Source: Burkholderiales bacterium (GTDB taxonomy: Bacteria; Pseudomonadota; Gammaproteobacteria; Burkholderiales; Burkholderiaceae_C). Taken from it: a stretch of 64,000 nucleotides of DNA. A model generated the notes under the pieces. That model saw only the letters and a program-made list of their open reading frames with translations. It did no database searches and was not told where the DNA came from. Numbering within the stretch: position 1 is the stretch's first letter; each line of letters opens with the position of its first letter. Of this stretch, positions 19,362 to 33,197 are shown one piece after another. Location: contig RXJV01000036.1 in NCBI GenBank assembly GCA_003963075.1, positions 81,953-145,952 of the forward strand, read 5' to 3'. The translations under genes were made by a program, and so were the position numbers.

Positions 19362-19613
19362 ATGACGAACCAAGCCGCCCCGCTTCTGGACACGAACCGC
19401 CGCGAAGCGCTTCGCGATGAACTGCTGGCCACCGTCGATCTGCTCAAGCGCCGCCGCGCGGCCGAGATCGACGAGGTCGACATCGCGGACTACGTGGCCC
19501 TGCACTGGATGGAGTGGCATGGCGGCTCGCTGCGGCTGACGACGACGGGCGAGAACGTCTGCAAGCATCTGGCCGGCATGCTCGCCCGCTCGATGCCGCG
19601 GTCCTCGGTCTGA
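19362..19613 (+). CDS. Hypothetical protein, 83 aa
   Basis: ATG ORF MTNQAAPLLDTNRREALRDELLATVDLLKRRRAAEIDEVDIADYVALHWMEW..., upstream of protease gene. Confidence 0.55.
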   Translation: MTNQAAPLLDTNRREALRDELLATVDLLKRRRAAEIDEVDIADYVALHWMEWHGGSLRLTTTGENVCKHLAGMLARSMPRSSV

Positions 19614-19630
19614 GCGCTCGAGAGGCCGGC

Positions 19631-20395
19631 GTGTCTGCCACTGCGCCGGTGCCGGGCGCCATCGACCCGCTGCTGCTGGCCACCGTGCGCCTGAGCACCT
19701 TCGACGGGCCGCGGGGCCTGACCAGTGCCAGCGGCTTCTTCTTCCGCCGCGACGAGCGGCTCTACCTCGTCACCAGCCGGCATGTCTTCATCGACGAGGC
19801 CAGCGACCACCATCCGGACCGCATCGAGATCGAGCTGCATGCCAGCGCCGACAACCTCGCCGAGTCCACCGCGCTGTCGGTGCTGCTCTTCCGCGACGGA
19901 CTGGCGGACTGGCGCCAGGGCGAGGATGACGGCGGCGGCATCGACGTGGCTGTGCTGGAGATCGACCCCGAGGCCCTGCCCGCGACGATCGCACTCGCCG
20001 CCTTCGAGCCCGGGAACCTGCCCGGCGCCGACGACACGGTCGGCATCGGCGAGCCGCTGCTGATCCCGGGCTTTCCGCTGGGCTTTCACGATGGGCTGCA
20101 CCACTTTCCGGTGGTGCGCCAGGGCGCGGTGGCCTCGCCCTACGGCTGGCGCTTCCAGGGCCTGGGCTGGTTCCTGACCGATGCGCGCACGCACCGCGGC
20201 ATCAGCGGCGCGCCGGTGGTGATGCGATCGCCGGACCGCGCTCCGCTGCCCTGGCTGCTGGTGGGCATCCATGCCTCGCGCTTCGACATGGGCAACCGCG
20301 ACCTGACGGCCGACGAGTCGCTGGGCCTGAACGCGGCCTGGTACCCCGATATCGTCATGACCCTCACCCAGCCGGCCGACGCCGGCCCGGGCTGA
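19631..20395 (+). CDS. Trypsin-like serine protease
   Basis: Triad-like motifs TSRHVFID (His), GGIDVAVLEID (Asp), HRGISGAPVV (Ser); GTG start. No signal peptide seen. Confidence 0.75.
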   Translation: MSATAPVPGAIDPLLLATVRLSTFDGPRGLTSASGFFFRRDERLYLVTSRHVFIDEASDHHPDRIEIELHASADNLAESTALSVLLFRDGLADWRQGEDDGGGIDVAVLEIDPEALPATIALAAFEPGNLPGADDTVGIGEPLLIPGFPLGFHDGLHHFPVVRQGAVASPYGWRFQGLGWFLTDARTHRGISGAPVVMRSPDRAPLPWLLVGIHASRFDMGNRDLTADESLGLNAAWYPDIVMTLTQPADAGPG

Positions 20396-20410
20396 ACCGG
20401 CGCGCGGCCC

Positions 20411-21133
20411 ATGGCCATGCCACCGCACGAGGGCGCCGAGGGCGAGATGAAGCTGCTGGCCCTGCGGCGCGAGATTGCGGCGGCGGAGCGCCAGCTGGCC
20501 GCGCTGCAGGCCGAAATCGCGGACGCGCGCAGCGAGCACAGCCTGCTCGTGGCCCACGATGCGCGGGCCGAGAACGCGCGGCTGACCGCCGAGAACCTGG
20601 CGGCGAACCAGGTAGCCGAGACCGCCCACGCGGCGCTGGAGGTGGCCATCAAGGCCTCGCAGACCGACGTGCTGACGGGCCTGCCGAACCGCGAGGTGCT
20701 GTGGGACCGCCTGGCCCACGACCTGGAGTTGGCGCGCCGCCTGGGCCAGCGCCTGGCGGTGTATTTCCTGGACATCGACGGCTTCAAGCAGGTGAACGAC
20801 GAGTTCGGCCATGCCGCTGGCGACTTGATGCTGCAACACACCGCGCGCGTGCTGCTGGCCACCGTGCGCGCCAGCGACACCGTGTGCCGGCTGGGCGGCG
20901 ACGAGTTCGTCATCTTGGCCTCCGCGGTGCGGCGCGAGGATGCCGAGCAGGTGGCGGTCAAGATCGGGCAGGCGCTGGCCGTGCCCGCGCTGATCGCCGG
21001 CCACACCCTGAGCGTGTCGGCCAGCATCGGCTACAGCCTGTTCCCCGACGACGCGGACGCTCCCGGCGTGCTGGTGCACAAGGCGGACGAAGCCATGTAC
21101 CGGCGCAAGCGCAGCGGCCACGGCCCGCGTTAG
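20411..21133 (+). CDS. Diguanylate cyclase (GGDEF domain) with N-terminal coiled coil
   Basis: TDVLTGLPNR, FLDIDGFKQVNDEFGHAAGD, CRLGGDEFVIL. Confidence 0.9.
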   Translation: MAMPPHEGAEGEMKLLALRREIAAAERQLAALQAEIADARSEHSLLVAHDARAENARLTAENLAANQVAETAHAALEVAIKASQTDVLTGLPNREVLWDRLAHDLELARRLGQRLAVYFLDIDGFKQVNDEFGHAAGDLMLQHTARVLLATVRASDTVCRLGGDEFVILASAVRREDAEQVAVKIGQALAVPALIAGHTLSVSASIGYSLFPDDADAPGVLVHKADEAMYRRKRSGHGPR

Positions 21134-21182
21134 GCGCGGGCACGGTGCAGCGGCCCGGCGCCGCCTGTGTTCCACTTCCGCC

Positions 21183-23476
<2,294 letters not shown>

Positions 23477-23480
<4 letters not shown>

Positions 23481-23986
23481 GCCCCGGCGCGCTGCGGATC
23501 GAGCCGCTGCGCCTGGAGCATCTGCCGGCGCTGGGTGCGGTCCTGCGGCAGCCGGCCGTGTATGAACACCTCGGCGGCGAGGTGCCACCGGCCGACGAGT
23601 TCGAGCTCGGCCTGCAACGGGCGCTGGCCGGGCCACCGCCCGGGCGCGACGAGCACTGGCTGAACTACCTGGTGAGCGACGCCAGCGGCCAGATGCTGGG
23701 CCGCCTGGAAGCCACGGTGCACGATGGCCTGGCGGAGGTGGCCTTTCTGTTCGGGCCCGGCCACTGGGGCCACGGCCACGCGCAGCAGGGCCTGCTGTGG
23801 CTGCAGGCGGAGGTGTCGCGCCGCTGCGGCGTGCACGACTTCTGGGCCACCACCGTGCCGGCCAACCAGCGCTGCCAGCGCCTGCTGCTGCGCTGCGGCT
23901 ACGCCGCCGTGACCGGGGCGCTGCCCCGGCTGCTGACCCACGACGACGGTGACCTCGTGTTCCGCCGTCGGGCGCCCGGCGGCTGA
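23477..23986 (+). CDS. GNAT-family N-acetyltransferase
   Basis: LRIEPLRLEHLPAL..., FGPGHWGHGHAQQGLLWL, ANQRCQRLLLRCGYAAV; TTG start overlaps preceding TGA. Confidence 0.75.
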
Positions 23987-24081
23987 CCGCGGGGTGCACG
24001 TGCGTCGCGCACGCTGCGTTGGAGGGCCCACCACGCCCGGCCACCGCTACGATCTCGGCGCCTCACGTCCGGAGCACTCGA

Positions 24082-24450
24082 ATGATCGGCTACACCACCC
24101 TCGGCACCAATGACCTGCCCCGCGCGGCAGCCTTTTATGACGAGCTCTTCGCCGTCATCGGCATCCAGCGCATCATGGACTTCGGACGCGGCTACGCCTG
24201 GGGCACTGGCATGGACAAGCCCGCCTTCGGCGTGATGCGCCCCTTTGACGGCAAGCCGGCCAGCGTGGGCAACGGCGTGATGATTGCGCTGGCCGTCGAC
24301 AGCCAGGACAAGGTGCGTGCCCTGCATGCCAAGGCCCTGGCGCTGGGCGGCGCCGACGAGGGCGCGCCGGGTCCGCGGGGCGAGGGCTTCTACGCCGCCT
24401 ACTTCCGGGACCTGGACGGCAACAAGCTCAACGCCTTCTGCATGGGCTGA
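24082..24450 (+). CDS. VOC-family protein (glyoxalase fold)
   Basis: MIGYTTLGTNDLPRAAAFYDELFAVIG...GFYAAYFRDLDGNKLNAFCMG. Confidence 0.88.
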   Translation: MIGYTTLGTNDLPRAAAFYDELFAVIGIQRIMDFGRGYAWGTGMDKPAFGVMRPFDGKPASVGNGVMIALAVDSQDKVRALHAKALALGGADEGAPGPRGEGFYAAYFRDLDGNKLNAFCMG

Positions 24451-24469
24451 GCGCAGGGCCTGCCGGCCC

Positions 24470-25501
24470 CTAAGCCCGCAGCACCCCGAGCGCGATCAAG
24501 TCCCGCGCCGTCGCCAGGATCGCCTCCCGCGGCGGCCGCGGCACCCAGCCGAGCACGTCGCGCGCGTGGCTGGCGTCCTGCCGGCGCACCGTGCCCAGCT
24601 CGCTGGCCGCGGCGCGCACCGCGGGGCTGACGCGGGCGAGCAGGCGCACGCACCAATCCGGCAGCGGCAGCGTGGGCACGCGGCGGGCGTCCTCGCCCAG
24701 TTCGGCGCGCAGGATGGCCGCGATCTCGCGCAGCCACAGAAAGCCGGCATCGGCAATGAAGCGCTCGCCCGCCAGGCCCGGCGTGGTCAGCGCGAGGCGG
24801 TGCAGCTCGGCCACGTCGCGCACATCCACGATGCCGAAGCCCAGGCGGGGCAGGGCGGGCAGACGGCCGCGCAGCAGGCTCTGCACGATGACGACGCTGG
24901 CCGAGTAGTCGGCGCTCGCCACCGGCCCGAGCACGACCGCGGGGTTCACGGTGCAGAACTCCAGGCCGCCCCCCTCGCGCGCCACCCAGTCGCGCGCGGC
25001 GCGCTCGGCCACGGTCTTGGACTGGACGTAGGGCGGCACGTCGGGCGCATCCAGATTGGTCCAGTCGGCCTCGGTGAGCTGGTGTTCGCCCGGGCCGTGT
25101 CCGTACGAGATGGCGGCCACGGAGGAGGTCATCACCACGCGCTGGGCGCCGGCGTCGCGCGCGGCCTTCAGCGCCCGCAGCGCGCCCTCGCGGGCGGGCA
25201 CGATCAGCGTGTTGGCATCGCGCGGCACGCCCACCGGCAGCGGCGAGGCCAGATGGGCCACGTGGCTGCAGCCGGCGGCGGCCTCGGCCCAGCCGGCGTC
25301 GTGCATCAGGTCGGCGGCAAAGCAGCGCAGTTGGTCGCGCGGCTCGCCACGCTCGGCGCCCAGCACCTGGCGCAGGGCCGGCTCGCGCGCGAGGTCGCGC
25401 ACGGTGGTGTGCACCTGCCAGCCCTCGGCCAGCAGCTGGCGGATCAGCACGCCGGCGATATAGCCGGTGCCGCCGGTGACGAGGATGCGGGGTGGGGTCA
25501 T
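24470..25501 (-). CDS. NAD-dependent epimerase/dehydratase (extended SDR)
   Basis: ILVTGGTGYIAGVLIRQLLAEGW; YVQSKTVAERAARD. Confidence 0.88.
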   Translation of the reverse strand: MTPPRILVTGGTGYIAGVLIRQLLAEGWQVHTTVRDLAREPALRQVLGAERGEPRDQLRCFAADLMHDAGWAEAAAGCSHVAHLASPLPVGVPRDANTLIVPAREGALRALKAARDAGAQRVVMTSSVAAISYGHGPGEHQLTEADWTNLDAPDVPPYVQSKTVAERAARDWVAREGGGLEFCTVNPAVVLGPVASADYSASVVIVQSLLRGRLPALPRLGFGIVDVRDVAELHRLALTTPGLAGERFIADAGFLWLREIAAILRAELGEDARRVPTLPLPDWCVRLLARVSPAVRAAASELGTVRRQDASHARDVLGWVPRPPREAILATARDLIALGVLRA

Positions 25502-27399
25502 GGCAGGGGGCTCAGCATCACGCTGAGCAGGTCGGGACGGTCGGGAATGCGCTCCAGCTGAGGGTAGCGCAGGCCCTCGTCGGCTCGCAGGCGCACGGTG
25601 CTGAAGCGCTCGTCGGCCTTGACGACGAGGTCCAGCGGCTGCCGCGTGCGTCCGGCCTCGGCGATGGCCTCGCGCAGCAGGGCCGTGCTGAAGCTGCGGC
25701 CGTTGACGGCCACGAGCTGCGCCCCGGGCGCCAGGCCGGCGCGGAAGGCTTCACTTTCCCAGCGCACGGTGTTCAGCCGGCCGTCGTTGGCAACGGCGAC
25801 ACCGATCGAGTCGCTGAAATCGCTGGCCCCGGCCAGCCGGTCGATCGCAGCGTCCAGCTCGCTTTGCTGAGCCTTGAACACGAGCCGCCAGCCAGCCGCC
25901 TCGAGCGTTCTGGTCACGAAGTCCTGCCCCGTGCCCTCCAGGCGGCCCTCGATGAAGCGCTGCCAGTCGCCCGGCGCCAAGGCTTCGAGCGCGGCCCACA
26001 GCTCGGCGCGCTCGTAGCGCTGGCGCGCCGGCGGCGGGGCCGAGAAGAAGGTCCGCGCCAGGTCATCCAGGCTGCGCTGGCCGCCGCTCAGCTGCCGCAG
26101 GCGCGCGTCCACAGCGAGCCAGAGCAAAGTACCTTCGCTGTAGTAGTCCGCACTGCGCTGCCAGCTGCCCCAGGCTCGGGCGCGGTCGTAGCGCATCACG
26201 GGGTCCAGGGTCGTGTCCTGCAGGCTGCGCCAGGTGTTGCCACGGCGCGCCGCCATGGCGGCCGCCTCGCGTGCCCAAAGCTGCAGCGCCTGCGCGGGAC
26301 TCAGGTCACCGCTGCGGGCCCGCAGCACATAGCCCCAGTACTGGGTCTGGCCCTCGTAGATCCACAGGTCGCGGGTGTCGAGCGGCGTGTTGAAGTCGTC
26401 GGGCGCGAGGCCCGCGGGCGAGCGCAGCTTGCCGTTCCAGGCGTGCACGAACTCGTGCGGCACGTTGCGGCGCTCGTTGACCATCGCCGCCCATTTCGAG
26501 AACAGGCCGGGCGGCGTGCTGAGTTCCGCCGAGCTCTGGTGCTCGCGGGCGACCCGCATGAAGCCGGCATTGAGCGACAGCAGGAACTCGTAGCGCGGCA
26601 CCGGCAGCGGACCGAACACGCGTGTGGCCTGCCGGACCATGGCGGTCCAGGCCGCCAGCGCCTCGGGGCTGGCCTGGAGGTCTTCGGCCGAGTCGGCCAG
26701 CACGTTCAGGCCGACCGACGCCACGCCGGGCCTGGCCGCCTGCAGCTCGTAGCGCTTCAGGTGCGGGCTGGCCCACACCGGCGAGTCCACCAGCGTGGCG
26801 ACGCTGACCGGCCGGAAGCCGATGCGCGCGCCGCTGCGGCCCTGCTCGTCCAGCGAGGTGGCCAGCGCCCAGCCCTCAGGCAGCTTCAGCGTGGCCTCCA
26901 CCGGCTGCTGCGCCACCGGCTCGCCGCGCGGGTAGAGCAGCAGCGACTGCCAGCGCACCGCGACGATGTCCGGTGTGACCACCACGTCGCCCTGCCGGTC
27001 GTTGAGCGGCGACAGGTACTGGAAGCTCAGCTCCAGCCGGTCCACGCCGGCCGGCACCTGCACGGCAAACGCGAAAGGCTCCTGGGGCAGCCGCTGCCAG
27101 GCCAGCGGCCGGCCAGCCGCCTGGATTTGCAGCCCGGCCAGCAGCGTGATCTCTCCGGTAGGGGCATGGCTGCCCGGAATCCACTGCGGATAAAGCAGCG
27201 TGAGCGGCCCCGGCTGCACCGGGATCGATTCCCGCACGCGGAAGATGCGCTGGCGGGTGTCGCTCGCGTCCACCTCCAGCCGGATGGGGCTGGGCGCAGC
27301 CTGGGCCAGCGTGGCCATCAAGGCCGCCGCACCCACCCAGAAGTTCACCCCGACGTTGAACCAGCAGCGCCATCGCGCTGCACCCCCGCTTGTCGTCAT
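25498..27399 (-). CDS. M61-family aminopeptidase with PDZ domain
   Basis: VPHEFVHAWNGKLR zinc motif; YEGQTQYWGYVLRARSG; C-terminal PDZ-like region. Confidence 0.88.
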   Translation of the reverse strand: MTTSGGAARWRCWFNVGVNFWVGAAALMATLAQAAPSPIRLEVDASDTRQRIFRVRESIPVQPGPLTLLYPQWIPGSHAPTGEITLLAGLQIQAAGRPLAWQRLPQEPFAFAVQVPAGVDRLELSFQYLSPLNDRQGDVVVTPDIVAVRWQSLLLYPRGEPVAQQPVEATLKLPEGWALATSLDEQGRSGARIGFRPVSVATLVDSPVWASPHLKRYELQAARPGVASVGLNVLADSAEDLQASPEALAAWTAMVRQATRVFGPLPVPRYEFLLSLNAGFMRVAREHQSSAELSTPPGLFSKWAAMVNERRNVPHEFVHAWNGKLRSPAGLAPDDFNTPLDTRDLWIYEGQTQYWGYVLRARSGDLSPAQALQLWAREAAAMAARRGNTWRSLQDTTLDPVMRYDRARAWGSWQRSADYYSEGTLLWLAVDARLRQLSGGQRSLDDLARTFFSAPPPARQRYERAELWAALEALAPGDWQRFIEGRLEGTGQDFVTRTLEAAGWRLVFKAQQSELDAAIDRLAGASDFSDSIGVAVANDGRLNTVRWESEAFRAGLAPGAQLVAVNGRSFSTALLREAIAEAGRTRQPLDLVVKADERFSTVRLRADEGLRYPQLERIPDRPDLLSVMLSPLP

Positions 27400-27538
27400 G
27401 TCGTTCTCCCTGCTCGGCCCCTGCGGCCGCGCGCAGGCTAGCGGCAGCAGGCGCGGTCGGCAAGCTCAGGGTTTCGGCAAGGGTGTGGCGGCCCGGCGCC
27501 GCCAGAATGCCGGCCACGCAAAGTCTCGGGAGGACAAC

Positions 27539-29035
27539 ATGCCCACACCCCACACCCCCTGGCGCGGCGCATGGGCCGCAGCCCTTGCACTCGGCACCGG
27601 CCTCGCCGCCGCGGCGCCGCCGGACCCGTATGGCGTCTACAGCGCCCGCTGGGCGCCACGCCTGGTGCCGCTGCTGAGCGAGGTGGTGGCCTTCGAGACC
27701 GTGGCCGGCAATGCGCCGGCGTTTGCCGCCCAGGCGCAGTGGCTGCAACGCACCGCCGAGTCACTGGGCCTGGTCTACCGGGACCAGGGCGCCGTGGCCG
27801 AGATCGAGCTGCCCGGCCCGGCCGGTGCACCGGTGCTGGGGCTGGCGGTGCACGGCGATGTGGTGCCGGTGAGCGCCGCCGAATGGAGCACGCCGCCCTT
27901 CCAGGCCGTGATGAAGGACGGCGTGATCCAGGCCCGCGGCGTGGCCGATGACAAGGGCCCGCTGGTGCAGGCCCTGCTGGCGATGAAGGCGCTGCAGGAC
28001 AGCGGCTGGCCGCGCACGCACACCATCCGGCTGCTGGTGGGCAGCGATGAGGAAACCGCCCTCAAGGACATGCCCAGCTACCTCACCACGCACGCGGCGC
28101 CGGACCTGACGCTGGTGCTGGATGGCTACTTCCCGGTGGTCGTGGGTGAGATGTCCAACAACAGCCTGCTGGTGGAGGCCGCGCCCGCCGTGCGTGGGGA
28201 CACCGGCGTGCGGCTGCTGCAGCTCCAGGCCGGCCTCGCGCGCAACATCATCCCCGGCGCGGCGGTGGCCACGCTGGAGGTGGCGACGGCCGCGCTGCCG
28301 GCGCTGCGCCAGCGCATCGCGGCCCGCCCGCTGCCGCCCGGCACGCGGCTGGAGTTCCAGGCCGAAGACGGTGCGCTGATCGTGTCGGCCTTCGGACGCG
28401 CGGCACACGCCGGCGTGAACGCCCAGGGCGGCCGCAATGCGCTGGTGGCGCTGGCCACGGCCATCGCACCCGAGCTGCCGCCCGGCAGCGACCGCGACGT
28501 GCTGACCCTGGTGCAGCAGGCCGGCGTCGACGTGAACGGCACGGGCCTCGGGCTGACCGAGGCCCATCCGCTGTTCGGCCGCGCGGTGGCCGCGCCCACG
28601 CTGCTGAGCCGCCAGGCCGACGGCTCGCTCAAGCTCTGGTTCACGATCCGCAGCCACCCGGCCCTGAGCGGCGAGGTGCTGACCGAGCGCGTGCAGGCGC
28701 AGCTCGCCCGCTTCAACGCCGATCAAGGCGCCCGGCTGCGCAGTGCGAACCGCTTCACATCCGAACCGCAGGTACACGACCCGCAGTCGCCCACCGTGCA
28801 GCGGCTGCTGGCGGCCTACGCCCGCGGCACCGGCAAGGCGGCGGCGCCGGCCATCATGGCTGGCGGCACCTACGCCAAGCACATGCCCAATGCCTTTGCC
28901 TTCGGCATGTGGATGCCGGGCAAGCCCTACACCGGGCACGATGCGGACGAGCGCATCGAGGTGGCCGACCTGCACCTGGGCGTGAAGGTGCTGCTGGAGG
29001 CGCTGCAGGACTTCACCGGCGAACCGGCGCGCTGA
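27539..29035 (+). CDS. M20-family dipeptidase, exported
   Basis: Signal peptide; LAVHGDVVP, RGVADDKGPLV, LLVGSDEET, AAPAIMAGGTYAKHMPN. Confidence 0.88.
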   Translation: MPTPHTPWRGAWAAALALGTGLAAAAPPDPYGVYSARWAPRLVPLLSEVVAFETVAGNAPAFAAQAQWLQRTAESLGLVYRDQGAVAEIELPGPAGAPVLGLAVHGDVVPVSAAEWSTPPFQAVMKDGVIQARGVADDKGPLVQALLAMKALQDSGWPRTHTIRLLVGSDEETALKDMPSYLTTHAAPDLTLVLDGYFPVVVGEMSNNSLLVEAAPAVRGDTGVRLLQLQAGLARNIIPGAAVATLEVATAALPALRQRIAARPLPPGTRLEFQAEDGALIVSAFGRAAHAGVNAQGGRNALVALATAIAPELPPGSDRDVLTLVQQAGVDVNGTGLGLTEAHPLFGRAVAAPTLLSRQADGSLKLWFTIRSHPALSGEVLTERVQAQLARFNADQGARLRSANRFTSEPQVHDPQSPTVQRLLAAYARGTGKAAAPAIMAGGTYAKHMPNAFAFGMWMPGKPYTGHDADERIEVADLHLGVKVLLEALQDFTGEPAR

Positions 29036-29133
29036 CGCCCCCTGCCGCCGGTCATGCCCCGGGCGAGTGCGCATTGCCAGCGGCGGCGGCTCAGGGGACA
29101 GTCGCGCCTTCTCTCCAGATTCCGGGACCGCCC

Positions 29134-30551
<1,418 letters not shown>

Positions 30552-30555
<4 letters not shown>

Positions 30556-30827
30556 GTTTGCTGGGCTAGGTCCTCGGTTTGCTCCAAAGGATCGGCTGGG
30601 ACACTCGGGGGCTCGTGGTACCAATCCTCGTGCCGTGAATACTCTTCGCACGCTAGGCATTGCGTGATGGGCCACTTCACCGTGCAGCCGGGACAAACGC
30701 CCCGCGTCCAAAAGGTGTTCCAGACCGTACCGCAAGACGGCACGCATTCCCAGCGGTCTTCGGCCTGAGGGCGCCACTCGCACTTGGGACAGAAGATGTC
30801 GACGCGGTCTTGATTCGTCATGGCCAT
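30552..30827 (-). CDS. Small zinc-ribbon-like hypothetical protein
   Basis: FCPKCEWRP...CVPSCGTVWNTFWTRGVCPGCTVKWPITQCLAC. Confidence 0.7.
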
Positions 30828-30880
30828 ACGAGTTACTGCCGCCCATTGAACCAGAGCTGCGACTTCCTACACTCGAAACG

Positions 30881-31549
30881 ATGATCACCGTCCACCACCT
30901 CAACAACTCCCGCTCGCAGCGCGTGCTGTGGCTGCTCGAAGAGCTGGGCCTGCCCTACGAGATCCAGCACTACCAGCGCGACGCCAAGACCTCGCTGGCG
31001 CCGCCAGAGCTGCGGGCCGTGCATCCACTCGGCAAGAGCCCGGTCATCACCGATGGCGGGCTCACCGTGGCCGAGAGCGGCGCCATCCTGGAGTACCTGG
31101 TGGACACCTACGGCCAGGGGCGCCTGAAGCCGACCGACCCGCAGGACCTGCTGCACTACCGCTACTACCTGCACTTCGCCGAAGGCTCGGCGATGCCGCC
31201 GCTGGTGATGAAGCTGGTCTTCAACAAGATCAAGCGCGCGCCCATGCCCTTCTTCGTGAAGCCCATCGCCAAGGGCATTGCCGACAAGGTGCTAACGAGC
31301 TTCGTGCAGCCCAACATCGACGCGCAGCTGAAGTTCCTGGAAAGCGAGCTGGCCGCGCGGCCGTGGTTCGCCGGCGCGGAGATGTCGGCCGCCGATGTGC
31401 AGATGAGCTTCCCGCTGGAGGCCGCCGCCGCCCGCGGCGGTGCCATCGACGCCTACCCCAAGATCAAGGCCTTCCTCGCGCGCATCCATGCGCGGCCGGC
31501 GTACCAGAAGGCGCTGGAGCGGGGTGGGCCGTATGACCTGATGAGCTGA
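30881..31549 (+). CDS. Glutathione S-transferase
   Basis: MITVHHLNNSRSQRVLWLLEELGLPYEI...GKSPVITDGGLTVAESGAILEYL. Confidence 0.92.
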   Translation: MITVHHLNNSRSQRVLWLLEELGLPYEIQHYQRDAKTSLAPPELRAVHPLGKSPVITDGGLTVAESGAILEYLVDTYGQGRLKPTDPQDLLHYRYYLHFAEGSAMPPLVMKLVFNKIKRAPMPFFVKPIAKGIADKVLTSFVQPNIDAQLKFLESELAARPWFAGAEMSAADVQMSFPLEAAAARGGAIDAYPKIKAFLARIHARPAYQKALERGGPYDLMS

Positions 31550-31597
31550 GGAACGCGCGCCAGGCCACCCCAATCGCCCGAACCCAAGGAGCCCCAC

Positions 31598-32833
31598 GTG
31601 ACCCCTGCAACGCTGGACCTGGCGCGCATCCGGTCCGAGTTCCCGGCCCTTGCCGCTGGCACCGTGTTCCTCGACAACGCCGGCGGGTCGCAGGTGCTCG
31701 CGCGTGTGGCCGACCGCGTCCGCGACTACCTGCTGCACGACAACGTGCAGCTCGGTGCCAGCTACGCCGCCTCGCAGCAGGCCGGCGAGCGCGTGCTGAG
31801 CGCACGCCGGGCGGTGGCCGAGATGGTCCACTCGGCGCACGACGACGAGGTCGTCATGGGGCCCTCCACCACAGCGCTGATCGGCACGCTGGTGGAGGCC
31901 CAGAGGCCCGGGCTGCGGCCCGGCGATGAAGTCGTCGTGACCGAATCCGACCACGAGGCCAACATCGGCGCGTGGGTGCGGTTGGCAGACGCCGGCGTCG
32001 TCGTTCGAACCTGGCGAGTCGATGTCGACAGTCTGAACCTGCGCCTGCAAGACCTGGACGCGCTGCTCGGCCCACGCACGAAGTGGGTCGCCATGACGCA
32101 GGCGTCCAACATCCTCGGCACGGTCAACCCGGTCGCCGAGGTGGCGCGCCGCGCCCATGCGGTGGGCGCGCGGCTGTGCGTGGACGCGGTGGCCTACGCG
32201 CCCCACCGGCTCGTCGACGTGCAGGCCAGCGGGGCCGATGCGGTCGTGTTCAGCTTCTACAAGGTGTTCGGGCCGCACTACGCCGTCATGTGGGTTCAGC
32301 GCGAGCTGCTGCTGTCCCTGCCCAGCCTGAACCACTTCTTCATCGGCCCCGAGGTCATCCCCTACAAGCTGCAGCGCGGCAATGTGAACTACGAGCTGTC
32401 CTACGGCTGCGCGGGCATCGTGGACTACCTGCGTGACGTGGGGACCGAGCTCGGCGCCGTGGGCGACGGCCGTGCGCACATGCAGGCGGCCTTCGACGCC
32501 ATTGCCCGCCATGAAGACGCCCTGGCTGAACAGGTGCTGCAGTGGCTGCGCGGCCGGCGCGGCGTGCGCATCATCGGCCTGCCGTCGGTGACGGCCGGGG
32601 AGCGCGTGCCGACGATCAGCTTTGTGGCCGAGGGCCAGCCGTCCGAGGCCATCGTCCGGCGTGTCGACGCGCACGGCATCGGCATCCGCTTCGGCGACTT
32701 CTATGCCCGGCGCCTGATCGAGGCGCTGGGGCTGCAGGCGTACGGCGGCGTCGTGCGAGTCTCGATCGCGCACTACAACACAGCGGAGGAAATCGACCGG
32801 CTGTTGGGGGCGTTGGAGGAGGCAGTGGCCTGA
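31598..32833 (+). CDS. Cysteine desulfurase-like aminotransferase class V
   Basis: FLDNAGGSQ; CVDAVAYAPHRLVDVQASGADAVVFSFYKVFGPH. Confidence 0.88.
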   Translation: MTPATLDLARIRSEFPALAAGTVFLDNAGGSQVLARVADRVRDYLLHDNVQLGASYAASQQAGERVLSARRAVAEMVHSAHDDEVVMGPSTTALIGTLVEAQRPGLRPGDEVVVTESDHEANIGAWVRLADAGVVVRTWRVDVDSLNLRLQDLDALLGPRTKWVAMTQASNILGTVNPVAEVARRAHAVGARLCVDAVAYAPHRLVDVQASGADAVVFSFYKVFGPHYAVMWVQRELLLSLPSLNHFFIGPEVIPYKLQRGNVNYELSYGCAGIVDYLRDVGTELGAVGDGRAHMQAAFDAIARHEDALAEQVLQWLRGRRGVRIIGLPSVTAGERVPTISFVAEGQPSEAIVRRVDAHGIGIRFGDFYARRLIEALGLQAYGGVVRVSIAHYNTAEEIDRLLGALEEAVA

Positions 32834-32874
32834 CGGTCGCTCCTCGGAGCTTGAGCGCATGGCGATGTTTGCTC

Positions 32875-32899
32875 ATGCATCACATTTGCATTACATTGA
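32875..32899. promoter_or_regulatory. Candidate toxin-antitoxin operator (11-bp direct repeats and ATGCA-N7-TGCAT)
   Basis: CATCACATTTG / CATTACATTGA adjacent at 32878..32899, overlapping inverted repeat ATGCATCACATTTGCAT; 4 nt before the antitoxin ATG. Confidence 0.45.
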
Positions 32900-32903
32900 G
32901 GCC

Positions 32904-33197
32904 ATGAAGACCTCCACACTCCCTGCCGTGCGCGTCGAGCCCGCGTTGAGAAGCGATGCGGAGGCCGTGCTTGACGAAGGCGAATCCCTCTCCGATTTCG
33001 TTGCCTCGTGCGTGCGCGACGGCGTCGCCTGGCGGCGTACGCAAGACGCCTTCCTGGCACGCGCCAGAGACGCTGTCGAGCGCTCTGAACGGGAAGACCG
33101 TGGCGTCTCACCGCGGGACATGCTGAAGCAGATGGATGCCCGCCTTGAGGCTGCGAGGCAGCGCTTGGCGGCCGCCAAGCCGAGCGCTGGGCGGTGA
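32904..33197 (+). CDS. YlcI/YnfO-family antitoxin-like protein
   Basis: MKTSTLPAVRVEPALRSDAEAVLDEGESLSDFVASCVRDGVAWRRTQDAFLARA; overlaps downstream toxin gene. Confidence 0.75.
   Translation: MKTSTLPAVRVEPALRSDAEAVLDEGESLSDFVASCVRDGVAWRRTQDAFLARARDAVERSEREDRGVSPRDMLKQMDARLEAARQRLAAAKPSAGR

Noticed and set aside
25492-27441. 649-aa plus-strand ORF
   Set aside because: Antisense to the M61 peptidase, which carries HEFVH.
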